A program made the position numbers and the translations under genes. A stretch of 64,000 bases of DNA, taken from NCBI GenBank assembly GCA_947179155.2, contig OX359284.1, positions 9,426,432 through 9,490,431 on the forward strand, in the 5' to 3' direction. This stretch comes from Hedera helix. Its lineage: Eukaryota; Streptophyta; Magnoliopsida; Apiales; Araliaceae. A model generated the notes under the pieces. The model searched no databases. It worked only from the letters and a program-made list of their open reading frames with translations, and was not told where the DNA came from. Of the stretch, positions 25,561 through 35,649 are shown in pieces; position 1 is the first letter of the stretch, and each line of letters opens with the position of its first letter.

Positions 25561-27508
25561 TGATTAGAGAAGCGTATGGAGTAGCTAGGGGAAGCTAGCT
25601 ATATATTGATATATTAGTGTTTTTGTGTAATGGGTAATATTAAATTTTCCACTTTTATAAGGGATGTTAAAAATAGTAAAGTGATTTATCACTCAGAGAA
25701 TGTAGCTTGTAATAGTTTATGTTATGTAATCTTTTTAATATAAATAAAAGAGTAACGTTTGAATTAAATCAAGTGTTATGTTATTAAAGTTTTGTGTGTG
25801 GTATTATGTATAATTATATTATTATTACATAAAACCCTAAGAAAGGAAATGAATAAACTCATAAAGAATGTAAATGTAAGTAATATAGATTAAAAGAAAT
25901 TCATAAGATAGTTAAGAAATGAGTATGGATTTCAATTGAAAACTCATGTTAGCAAAAATTGAGTAGAGCAACTCTCTTGTATGGGTAAGAGTTTAATATG
26001 CATCAGAGAAGCGATCTAAATACATTGTTGGTACAATGATTCATGGTCAGTGTTTTCAAAGTGGGTTACATACTGAATGAGTTCATTTAAGGATAGTGTG
26101 GATGAGACGGAAAACTAATTCATTAGTTCTTAGGTGGAGAAAACACTCAGTTCACTATATTGATAAATAAATTAAAATCTTGTGTTAAACTATTTCCTTT
26201 TATATATTCTGAGAAGCTGATTCTTTTCTCATAAGTATATTGAATAGTTATTAGTTGTTACGTTAAAACTATAGTTTAAACATATTTGTATGTTAGTTAC
26301 TGAGTGAACTAACCCTTGCATGGGCAGGGGGTAATATATGTCAGTCGAACCAACTTATGAGATGCGACTACAAAATTGTCATTTCAGTATGATATTATTA
26401 TATGACATGCATAGTGGTATTTTCATTCCCGTGTTGATAAAAATGGGAACTGATATATTTTTTCTTATGGTGTAAACAACCAACCAGATTACTATATTAC
26501 AATATATTTGCAAAACTTGTGTTATGATTAGAGAATAATGGAAAGGATAGAAGATTAAGGGTATTCCAAAATCTTCTAGTTATGCTAAATCTTCATGCGT
26601 ATATTTGCACTTATGTGCCTTTGAAAAGATAAATGAATTTATTATCATCAACACATCGTTACCTGTTGTGGTATGATAAAACCTCAAATTGATTTTTAAA
26701 AAGGAATAGTTTTGAGCTATGTTATTCTTATGCTAATTGTTCAAGATAGACATAACTGAATTGAAAAAAAAATAAAAATGAAATTTTCATCAACGGACCA
26801 TAGGACTTGGTTTGGATATGATAAATGATGAGTCGTCAACGCACTATTGCAAGGTGCGTTATACAGTCATAAAATTAATTTTCAAAAGTGTTGAATGGTT
26901 TAAACGATGAGTCAATGTTAATTGTTTCGGCTGGACAACCCTGTTATGAAGTTCGACAGATCGGTAATCTGACGTGTATGGATATTTTAAATGTCTTACA
27001 AGACATATTGTATTAAAGGCAAATCACCTGAAGTACTGTTATTAGTGTTTTCAATCTTTCTGACTGTTAAACATGGAGTGTGTTCTCAATCTTATTTGAT
27101 TGTTACATAGAAGGACTTTTTCAGCCCTGGTGACTATTAAACGTTTGTGGTCATATGGTACCCATGGTATTTGAAAAAGTTAACGGTCTTGATTGACCTC
27201 AGTATAAATTAAAAGAATCCTAAATAAAGGAATAGTAAGATTGAAATTCAAGTATGATAAAAGGTTTAAAACCTAGTATAAGTTTGACCTAATTTAAGTA
27301 TTAGGAATTTGTTATGAGTAAAGATGAATTAAGAAAATTCATATTAAAGACTAATTTGGAGATAATTATGATTTCGATGACAAAATTCTTATAAGAATGA
27401 GAGAATGCTATATCCTGAATATTTGTAAAATTATAAATATGATATTAAGATGATTTGAGATAATTGTAAAATAATTTCGATGATGAAATTCTTGTAAGTT
27501 GGGTTAAA
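25561..27508 (+). mobile_element. Non-coding 3' internal region of the same element
   Basis: AT-rich, no credible ORF. It has one GGCTGGACA motif (26926). It ends with ATTTCGATGATGAAATTCTT, a decayed pol terminus seen twice (about 27368 and 27476), just before the LTR at 27509. Confidence 0.5.
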
Positions 27509-28001
27509 TGTAATAATATCCTAAACATTTCAAAGCTAGTAAATATGATTTGAAAGTATTATATATAAAGATTGAAAAATAAAACCTAGTTTCTATGAAA
27601 CAAATACCTAAGAATAATTACTCGAGTATACTTTGAGCTATCTTAAAGGCCTAAAACGACTTAAAGCTACGAGTGTATAGGATTAGAAGTTAAAAGTCTT
27701 TAACATAATCTAGGTCTTATATAAAGATTGAATTTATGTTCATAATATTTATGTTATTTTTCTATGTGTAGAATTTTGTGTTTTGATTCAAATAGTTAAC
27801 ATTAATACTTGTTAAAATAGGAAGTCAGTTTAGGGTTAAAACCTAAATTAGAAAAAAAGTTAAAACTTAAATTAGAAAAAGAGTTAAAACCTAAATCTTA
27901 AACCCTAAGGGTAATAACCTAGCGAAATCCTCAACCATCTTAGGCCTTTATGACTTTTCACATTTCATGTAATAACATGTATATGAAGTATAAATGTATA
28001 T
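27509..28001 (+). mobile_element. 3' LTR, first 490 bp, interrupted
   Basis: It starts TGTAATAATATCCTAAAC after the pol-terminus-like sequence. Another LTR start follows at 28002. It contains a short AAAACCTAAATTAGAAAAA repeat at 27835-27900. Confidence 0.55.
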
Positions 28002-29191
28002 TGTAATATCTCAGATATTTACAAGATTTGTAAATAAGATTTTAAATATTAATTAAAGGTTATGGTTTAAAACCTAGAGTTGTAGAAGTGAGATGTTTGA
28101 AAAATGGGTGAACATTTTTTTTAACATAATTTATTTGTTAGAAATTAAATGTGGGAATATTGTAATGATGCATGTAGAGAATTTATTAAGGAAATAAATT
28201 CAATTGAGAAGTGAATGTGGTTATATTGATATACATATATACCTAAAGTGTGCTTGTTAGCCAAACAAGTAGATGAGTAAATTAAATACTCAATTAAACT
28301 AATAAATTAATTAGTTTAAATATGAAGTCATGAAATATAATTAATTAAGTTAATTATATTAGTATGAATTAAAGTTGTGGAGAATATAGGATGATTGTCT
28401 TGGATGGCAATAATGTGAAGTAATTAATTAAGTAATTAACTTAATTATTAAGTTGTTGTATAGAGTCCATTAATGGATTTAAAACAAGCTCAATATGGGA
28501 ATATTTGCTTGAAGGTGGGTAATTAAATAATAAACTCAAGTGTTATGTTGATTAATAGCCCAAGAGGTAATTAATATAAGTCCAATTAATTAATATTGAC
28601 AAGTATTGTATATAATGGGGTGGTAGTCCAATTAAATAAATTACCTAGCCCAAGTTATGGAAGATGTGTGAGTTGTGCTGGGTAGCCCAAGTAATTAAAT
28701 AAGAGAGCTCAATGCAAAGTAAACTACGTAGCCCAAACATTTAAAAAGTCAATTGATGGTCAAAGTGTTGGAAAATTTGGTTGAGTGTAGAGAATTAACT
28801 AATGTAGGATTAATTGAATAACCCTAGTTGATAGAAAAGAGAGAGCATTAACCAAATGTTGGTTAATTACTAGGTGAATAAATATGGTAATGAGAATTAA
28901 CCATGGATGAGTTATTTATGTAACCCAAGGTGGTAGAATAATTTAAGGCAAGTCTAAGTGGATTATATTATGACTCCAATTGATATATTAAAATAAGTTA
29001 AATAAATTAACCTAGTAGTCTATATAATAATTAAACTAGCTCAATGCTTGTTTTAATTAATTATAACATATGGTATTTAATGTTAGCCCAATGTAATAAA
29101 TAAATTGAGCCCAAACCAATTAATTGGGTGAGCCCAATATATTAAATCCTAGAGTCCAATGTGGAGTTCAAATGGTAGTCAAAGTTGTGGT

Positions 29192-29193
<2 letters not shown>
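28002..29193 (+). mobile_element. Truncated LTR hosting the viral insertion
   Basis: It starts TGTAATATCTCAGATATTTA. Stretches such as GGTTAATTGAATAACCCTAG are shared with the LTR at 40327-42650 (compare 28795-28925 with 41225-41370). It stops at the TA run where the caulimovirid sequence begins. Confidence 0.6.

Positions 29194-29226
<33 letters not shown>
29194..29226. repeat. (AT)n run, left border of viral cluster
   Basis: 33 bases of alternating A and T, then caulimovirid coding sequence. Confidence 0.95.
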
Positions 29227-29228
<2 letters not shown>

Positions 29229-30844
29229 ATACTTTACCTAGTTTATTCGCACATAAAATCAGAGAAGAGTTATCTAAAACCTTAGGTTTTATTGACTATG
29301 ATAATTTAACCTATGGTGATATTGTTAGTCAAATTCAAAAAACTGGTTTAAAAATGTGTATTGATTTTAAACTTAGTAAGCAAGCTAATAAGGATAAAAA
29401 CAAAGCTAAATATGAATTAGGGACGTTCTGTGAATAATATGGTTTGCCGCCTGTTGCCCCTTCTAGAAGAAAACATGTTAAACACTATAAAAAAGATAAT
29501 TACAAACCAAGAAGAAAACATAAAAGTTATGATAATAAAAGTGACTATTATAAAAAACAGTCACCTTATAAGAAAAAATCTTATAAAAAACCTTCTTATA
29601 ACCCTAAAAAGAAAAATTATAAGAAGTTTGATAAAAGTAAAGTTGTTTGTCACAACTGTGGTAAGCCTGGTCATTATAAAAATGAATGCAAAGTAAAAGC
29701 AAAACTTAAACAGTTAAAAATTACTGATGAAGATACTGAACAAATCCTAGATTTAATGAGAATAGAAAATCATTCTAGTGATGATAACTATGATGATACA
29801 TTTTCTGATTTCTCTGATAATTCTAGTAGCAGTAATAATCCAGATATCACCCTTGGATGTGTGGATAGTTGCTGTAATAAAAAACTTAATGTTATTAACA
29901 AAGTTAATGTTCTTACTGCTAATGAAGAAGAACAAAACTTACTTATTGAATTAATAGGTAAAATTACTGACCCTAAATTAAAGAAAAGATATATTAAACA
30001 ATTAAAAGATTTATTAATAAAAGATAACCCTGCTGATAAGCTTAATAAGGTTAAAGAAAAGCCTGTTTTTAGCCTTAATAAAACTCTTGAAAGATTTAAG
30101 AACCCTGTTAAAGAAATTACTTTACCAGAGTTACATTCTGAAGTAAAAAATATGAAGAAAGAAATTTCTGAGTTAAAACAAGAAATTGAAAAGATTAAAA
30201 TAAGCAATACTATTGCTGTCAATGAGAGTAGTAGTGAAGAAGAAGAAGAAGAACCCACTTCGCCTAAAGAAAATAAGGATGAAGCTGAAACTTCAAATTC
30301 TCAGTACGAATTAATTGAACAAGGTAATTCTTTAAAAATTTTAAGAGATATTACTATCCAAAAATGGTATATTAATATAACATTAGTTATTAATAAAACC
30401 TTTACTCTGGAACTTCCTGCTCTTGTTGATACAGGTGCCGACCTTAACTGTATTCAAGAAGGATTAATTCCTACAAGGTTTTATGAAAAAACTAGTGAAA
30501 GACTTAGCTCCGCTAATGGTAGTCAAATGGAAATAAAATATAAATTGCCTAAAGTTCATATTTGTCAAGATAATGTTTGTTTTAAAACATCCTTTGTTTT
30601 AATCAGAAACATGACTGACAAAATAATTTTAGGATTACCATTTATATATTTATTATATCCATTTACTACTACTACCAAGGGATTGTCTAGTAATCACCTT
30701 GGGCAGAAGGTCATCTTTAGATTCATTACTGAACCTAAAGAGAGAGACCTTAGGAGTATTCAAGAACAGTCTATTACTAAACATTTGAATATTTTAAATA
30801 GTAAAGCTCAGCATTTAAGATATTTAAAAAATGAAATCAATTAA
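29227..30844 (+). pseudogene. Caulimovirid polyprotein fragment: coat zinc knuckle and aspartic protease
   Basis: One frame is interrupted by a TAA at 29435-29437. It contains coat-protein-like residues (YGDIVSQIQKTGLKM), a lysine/tyrosine-rich basic tract (29460-29640), the CCHC knuckle CHNCGKPGHYKNEC (29648-29689), an acidic and serine-rich segment with coiled-coil potential, then a retroviral-type protease with DTGAD (30428-30442) and IILGLPF. It ends at a TAA (30842-30844). A 466-codon stretch is uninterrupted, unusually long for such a relic. Confidence 0.85.
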
Positions 30845-31395
30845 AAAAGAGTAGAGGAGCAATTAAAAAATCTTGAAGTCCAAAGAAAAATAAAAAAAAT
30901 TCAGGATCTTTTAGATAAAAATGTTTGTTCCAATTTACCTCATGCTTTTTGGCATAAAAAAAAGCATATTGTTAGGCTACCTTATGCTAAGGAATTTAAT
31001 GAACATTTAATTCTACTAAGGCTAGACCTATACAAATGAATCGTGAGTTAATGGAATTCCGTAAAAAAGAAATTGATGATTTACTTGCCAAAGGCTTAAT
31101 TAGAAAAAGTAAATCCCCCTGGTCTTGCCCTGCTTTCTATGTCAATAAGAATTCTGAGATAGAAAGAGGTGTTCCCAGACTTGTTATTAATTACAAACCT
31201 TTAAATAAGGTTTTGGAATGGATTAGGTATCCATTACCAAATAAAAAAGATTTAATAAGTAGACTAAGTCAAGCTATTGTCTTTAGTAAATTCGACCTTA
31301 AGAGTGGATTTTGGCAAATCCAGATTCATGAGGAAGATAGACATAAGACAGCGCGTGATTTAAGTTTAAAAACTTTAAACAGAATAAAGAAATAA
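30845..31395 (+). pseudogene. Caulimovirid reverse transcriptase, N-terminal part
   Basis: After the stop at 30844 the same frame continues (FWHKKKHIVRLPYAKEFNEH). A frameshift near 31010-31030 then moves it to the frame of KEIDDLLAKGLIRKSKSPWS, RLVINYKPLNKV and KFDLKSGFWQIQ. Viral sequence is lost at about 31350, mid-palm, before the YxDD box. Confidence 0.85.
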
Positions 31396-31449
31396 GTAAG
31401 AAGATGACCGGTGTATTTAAATGATTCTTCATTCTTTATATATATACAT

Positions 31450-32037
31450 TGGTGGAAGATTTACATGATAAATGGAAGACAGAAGTATGGAAGACTTCTT
31501 CTTCATCTTACTAGAAGAAGGAAGCAACAAGCTGCTTCTTCGGTTACTAGAGAGAAGGTAGAGAGAAGGCAGAGCGAACCTCTTAGTGAGGCTGTTCTGC
31601 TCTAAACAGAGGCTGAACAAAACCTCTCGAACTCTAACACTTGAGTTCGTTTAAATAGAAAACTGAAAAGTAAATTACTATTGAATCACGCAGGATTCAC
31701 TATTACATTTACTGGAGTAAAAGTACAAAGTAAAAGTAATTTACTAAAGTAAGAAACATTTTACATTTACTAAAGTGAAAGTAAAAGTAAAAGCAAAAGT
31801 AAAAGTTAAAAGTAGATTCCTTTAACTTTACTTTATGCTGATTGACTGGGGGACAGCATCTTTGCTTTTGCAGACTGATTGACATCTGCTTTTGCTTTAT
31901 GCTGATTGATTGACTCTTGTCGGATGCATGCGCATCTGATGATGACTGTGGGGTCTGTGGGGCCTGCGTCGTCTGACTGGAGGTCCGACTCCTTCTGCCC
32001 TTCTGGTCCGACTCCTTCCGGTGCCGGAGGGTTCTGT
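31450..32037. other. Viral-cluster spacer, purine-rich repeats
   Basis: No convincing gene. 31640-31830 is rich in AAAGTAAAAG-type repeats. 31925-32037 is GC-richer with repeats of GGTCCGACTCCTTC. It is probably non-coding or degenerate viral or host sequence at an insertion junction. Confidence 0.4.
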
Positions 32038-32040
32038 TGA

Positions 32041-32838
32041 TCTTCTTCCCAGATAGATCACCATCTCCCCCTTACTAATCACCGATATACCAATCGTCTT
32101 TCTGATTTAAGAGTTATTGAGGAAGGTCTCGAAGGCTCTTTTAGTAACTGTTTCTGTTATTTTGATTACATGGATGCTTGGCATAAGATCTTTCTTTACC
32201 AAAGCTCCAATTTCAGTCACTCTTGGTTCATCCAGTTTGACCACAAATTCAAAAGTCAGATCCCGATTTGGTTCACCCTTTGGTGGTCCAAATATGGCCT
32301 TTCTACAGAAGTTATCCCTGAGTCTCTTCGTACTCAGATTAATCATTTTAGTAATAAATCTCCATATAACCCTAAAATGGAAGGTATCCCGGTACTGCTC
32401 CGTTTTTCTAGTAAATATAAGATTCCTTGGATTTTGAAATGGCAGTATAACCTTCCTGCTTCTTCTCAACCTCCATCAGTTACCAGAATCTTTTTTATTA
32501 AATGGTGGGATAAATTTGACATTGATCGAATTACCCAGCAAGTTCAAAAGGAGTTTCCTCCTACTCCTATTACTCCAGTCAAATTGGAAAATGTTGGCTC
32601 CTCCGGCAAATCCAAAGTTAAAGGTTCCAGTTCCGGTTCCTCTGTTGCTGCTACTCTAGCAGGAGTAAAAGAATTCAGTACTGCCGAGCTAAACTTACTA
32701 GCTAAGGCAATTCATGAAAGAGTTAACACCATCAAGGAAGAAGATTCTTCATCTTCCTCAAAGTCATCTCAAGCCTCAGTGAACCAGGATCCTTACGGCA
32801 CCATTGATCTCCAAGATGCTCAGGATCCTTTTGCCTAG
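32041..32838 (+). CDS. Unassigned ORF in the viral cluster, Trp/Phe-rich then Ser-rich
   Basis: The frame is open for 265 codons from just after a TGA (32038). The first ATG is at 32170, but similarity-like character (RYTNRLSDLRVIEEGLEGSF) extends upstream of it, so the ATG may not be the true start. The N-terminal 130 residues are aromatic-rich (HSWFIQFDHKF, IPIWFTLWW, IFFIKWWDKFD). The C-terminus is Ser/Gly- and Glu-rich (GSSGKSKVKGSSSGSS) and ends DAQDPFA. I associate this pattern with ORFs found beside caulimovirid relics in plant genomes, but cannot name the protein. It is the most intact ORF in the cluster. Confidence 0.55.
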   Translation, partial: SSSQIDHHLPLTNHRYTNRLSDLRVIEEGLEGSFSNCFCYFDYMDAWHKIFLYQSSNFSHSWFIQFDHKFKSQIPIWFTLWWSKYGLSTEVIPESLRTQINHFSNKSPYNPKMEGIPVLLRFSSKYKIPWILKWQYNLPASSQPPSVTRIFFIKWWDKFDIDRITQQVQKEFPPTPITPVKLENVGSSGKSKVKGSSSGSSVAATLAGVKEFSTAELNLLAKAIHERVNTIKEEDSSSSSKSSQASVNQDPYGTIDLQDAQDPFA

Positions 32839-33184
32839 TCATCATGTCTATGGCTCTTATTCAGCTCCCGTGAGCTCACAGTAATTCCCGGCCCTTGCCG
32901 ACAGTCAGATTCCTTTCCACATGCTATGGACCCCAGTTATCAGTGCCCGTGCACTCATTTTAAGCATCCAATGCTTTCTGGCCCCTGCTTTTGCACGCCG
33001 AGTCAAAGAATAATGCTTTTCCTCCTTTTGTAAAAGCAAATAGTAAAAGTTGTCTGTTTTAGTCAAAAGTGTCTACTGTTCAGCAATAGTAAAGTGTCTG
33101 TAATCATTCTACTTTTGTTAAAGCAATTACCAGTCTGTAACAGTAAAGATTCCCAAATAATTGTACGCAGCTCACTCCTTACTC

Positions 33185-33193
33185 TATAAAAGG
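33185..33193 (+). promoter_or_regulatory. Putative pararetroviral TATA box
   Basis: CTCTATAAAAGGAAGG lies in non-coding sequence downstream of the unassigned ORF. Its context resembles caulimovirid pregenomic promoters (TATA followed by AAGGAAG). Confidence 0.55.
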
Positions 33194-33630
33194 AAGGCTT
33201 GCATTCAGAGTTAGGGGACTTCACCTTAGGAAGAAACCAAAGAAACTTCGTAAGACTCAGAGTTCCTTCTCTGACCAATCTTAAGTTTCTATTCTGTTCC
33301 CTGAGTCCTTCTGTCTAGTTAATTGTTTACTTTGTTTATTTTCAGTTTATGTATTGTACTTCTTGTATGTAAATATTTTCAGATTCAATAAGTAATCATA
33401 TTAGACTGGCATCTGTTGGCCAGATTAATTACATCTGCATTTCTACTGCCTAAATGGTCGGATCATACTTGTATTTATAATTTCAGTTAAATATTCAACT
33501 GTGAGGTCCCTTTCCTACTTCCCCTTGCATCATGCATAATTTATTTATGATTATGAACTGTGAGTAGTTAACCCCTGTTCTGCAAGGTCAAGGTCACTAT
33601 CTGCACACCCATTAGTATGGTGTGTGGTGA
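33194..33630 (+). other. Possible pregenomic leader region
   Basis: No ORF of note. Several short AUG frames lie downstream of the TATA box. I did not find a clear tRNA-Met primer site (TGGTATCAGAGC) here. Confidence 0.35.
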
Positions 33631-33750
33631 AAGCCCGTACTTTTGGTTCTCTATTTTTATTTCTTGTTCTTCCGCCTTCTTCCGCCTTATAAGCCCGTAC
33701 TTTTGGTTCTCTGTTTTTATTTCTTGTTCTTCCGCCTTCTTCCGCCTTCT
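33631..33750. repeat. 60-bp tandem duplication
   Basis: AAGCCCGTACTTTTGGTTCT starts at 33631 and 33691. The two 60-bp copies differ at about one base and sit at the junction with the inverted RT fragment. Confidence 0.9.
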
Positions 33751-33754
33751 TGGA

Positions 33755-34318
33755 CAACAGAAGTATGAATATCTGTCCAAGGAGGAGGATTAATATTGAG
33801 TCTATCAAAAAGAGGTTTGCATATAATTCGCAAATTTTTATAGAACTCACTAATATAATTTAGAGAGCCTAAAAATCTTTGGAATTGATTTTTGTCAGTA
33901 ATGACATCTGGGAATTTACTGGCAAATTGGATAGCTCTATGAATGGGGTAAATATGACCATGCTAGATGTTAAGGCCAAGGAATTTTACTTGAGTTTGGA
34001 ACAAACTATATTTTGACTGGGATAGAACTAGACCATTAGTCTGAATAGTTCTAAAGAATGAATTTAAATGTTTCCAATGTTCTTCAATAGAGTTTGAAAA
34101 AATTAGAACATCATCAATATAAACAATTGCAAAATGACTGAAAGGGTTCAAAATATCATTCATAATATTCTGAAATTCACTAGGGGCATTCTTAAGGCCA
34201 AATGGCATGACATTCCATTCATAGTGACCAAAAGGTGTGGTAAAGGCTGTCTTATATCTATCTTCCTCATGAATCTGGATTTGCCAAAATCCACTCTTAA
34301 GGTCGAATTTACTAAAGT
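33755..34318 (-). pseudogene. Caulimovirid reverse transcriptase, palm to thumb, inverted
   Basis: Read from 34318 down: KFDLKSGFWQIQIHEEDRYK, FGHYEWNVMPFGLKNAPSEF, the YIDDVLIFS active site (near 34100-34124), KVKFLGLNI-like, a TAG, then FPDVITDKNQFQRFLGSLNY. It starts where the TA run ends and stops near 33755. The order matches the RT centre through connection in caulimovirids. The first 80 bases duplicate 31272-31350 of the opposite strand. Confidence 0.88.
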
Positions 34319-34354
34319 TATATATATATATATATTGGTGTATATATATATATA
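34319..34354. repeat. TA runs, right border of viral cluster
   Basis: 17 bases of alternating TA, GGTG, then 14 more bases of TA. Confidence 0.9.
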
Positions 34355-34616
34355 GATACTTATATAATGATAAAGGATATAAAAATAAAGCCAAATTGGT
34401 GTAATATAATGCAAATCCCGAATTTTGGAAGGGCCCCACATGGGGATGTTGTGTGTGACTTCATTTTGACTCCAAAGGTTGCTTACAAGCAATATAGATC
34501 AAAGTCATTCATTCTTGTCAATCAAGCTAGTCATTCAAGCATTAGTAAACATGCATTAAGCTCCTAATTGACTAACATTGGTTGATTAGGAGATGTTAAG
34601 TAAGTCTAGAGAAGTT

Positions 34617-34626
34617 CTATAAATAG
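34617..34626 (+). promoter_or_regulatory. LTR TATA box
   Basis: TCTATAAATA followed by GAGAACTATTG, upstream of the leader. Confidence 0.55.
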
Positions 34627-35649
34627 AGAACTATTGTGTATTGAGAAAGAGTTGGCTCATTTGCTTATTCTTCTAAGTTCTAAAGTGAAAGAGAAAATCT
34701 AGAGAGAAAAAGCTAGAGAGCTTGTGAGCTAGTGTTCTAATGATTCACTCAAGAAGGAGGAAGAGACCTAGCAAGAAGAAGATCTCCATCGAAGAAACTA
34801 TGAAGGTTAAAAAGTGTTCTAAACCTTCCTTAGTGCATTTTTATAGTCTATATATGTTTTAATCGATCAAAAAGTATTTTTAACCGATCAAAAGTTATTT
34901 TGATACTCTAGAAGTCTAAATATATGATATATAGGTAGATTCATAGTTTTGTATGTTTAATACAAGTATTATTATGTGTGGTATGCAAATAAATAGAAGA
35001 AAGTTCCATATTGTGTTACCAGTAAAACCCTAGATGGTTCGATCTTAAATTTCTTGTCAAAACATTTTCAAAAATGTGATTGAATCATGAAATATTATAA
35101 AACAAGAAGTTAGGAAAACAACAACACTAAGTTGGTGTTATTTGGATGTGTAGAGTTTATTTTATTCAAGTTTGAACCATTAAAACCAAGGATTTGTGAT
35201 TTTAGTTTTCACTCTGTCCTTATGAGCCATTTTTAGTGTAGTTCCGTTTGGAATTTGGATTTGTGATCTAAAGAGAAGTTGTAGAGGGAGAAATTCTGAT
35301 GAGAATGGAATCAAGAATCACCCCCAAAATATTTTAAAATGAAGAAGTGATGGTTGTCGAAGTGACTGAAGGTCGGACAGCCCATTTTAGGGCTTTTGTG
35401 TTCTGTTTTGGTCGCCCCGGCGCCTAGAATAGCCTATGTTGAGCGCCGGGGCATTCAAAACAGAATGTCCAAGTTATCTAGGTCGGGTCGGTCCTGGTCG
35501 ATTTTTTAATGAAAATTTAAGTTGCAATAAGTGTTAAATGAATTAATTTGAATACTAAACCAATATATGAAGTTTATTAGTAACTAATTTGGTAGTTAAA
35601 TGTTTAACATAAAGACTAAAGTTAACACAATTAAAAAGTTAACTATTGG

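Larger units (their letters stand above)
29227..34318. mobile_element. Endogenous pararetrovirus (Caulimoviridae) cluster
   Basis: Viral segments in two orientations lie between TA runs at 29194-29226 and 34319-34354. Order: coat/zinc knuckle-protease-early RT (+), a junction with a small TA run (31436-31447), a second ORF (+) and a TATA promoter, a 60-bp tandem duplication, then RT (-). The RT pieces overlap by about 80 bases and differ at about one site within a 60-base core, so they derive from very similar genomes. Endogenous caulimovirids are known to sit in TA-rich repeats. Genus is uncertain; petuvirus or florendovirus-like sequences are possible. All frames are broken. Confidence 0.85.

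Noticed and set aside
32107..32469. Minus-strand 120-codon ORF
   Set aside because: Antisense shadow of the aromatic-rich ORF at 32041-32838.
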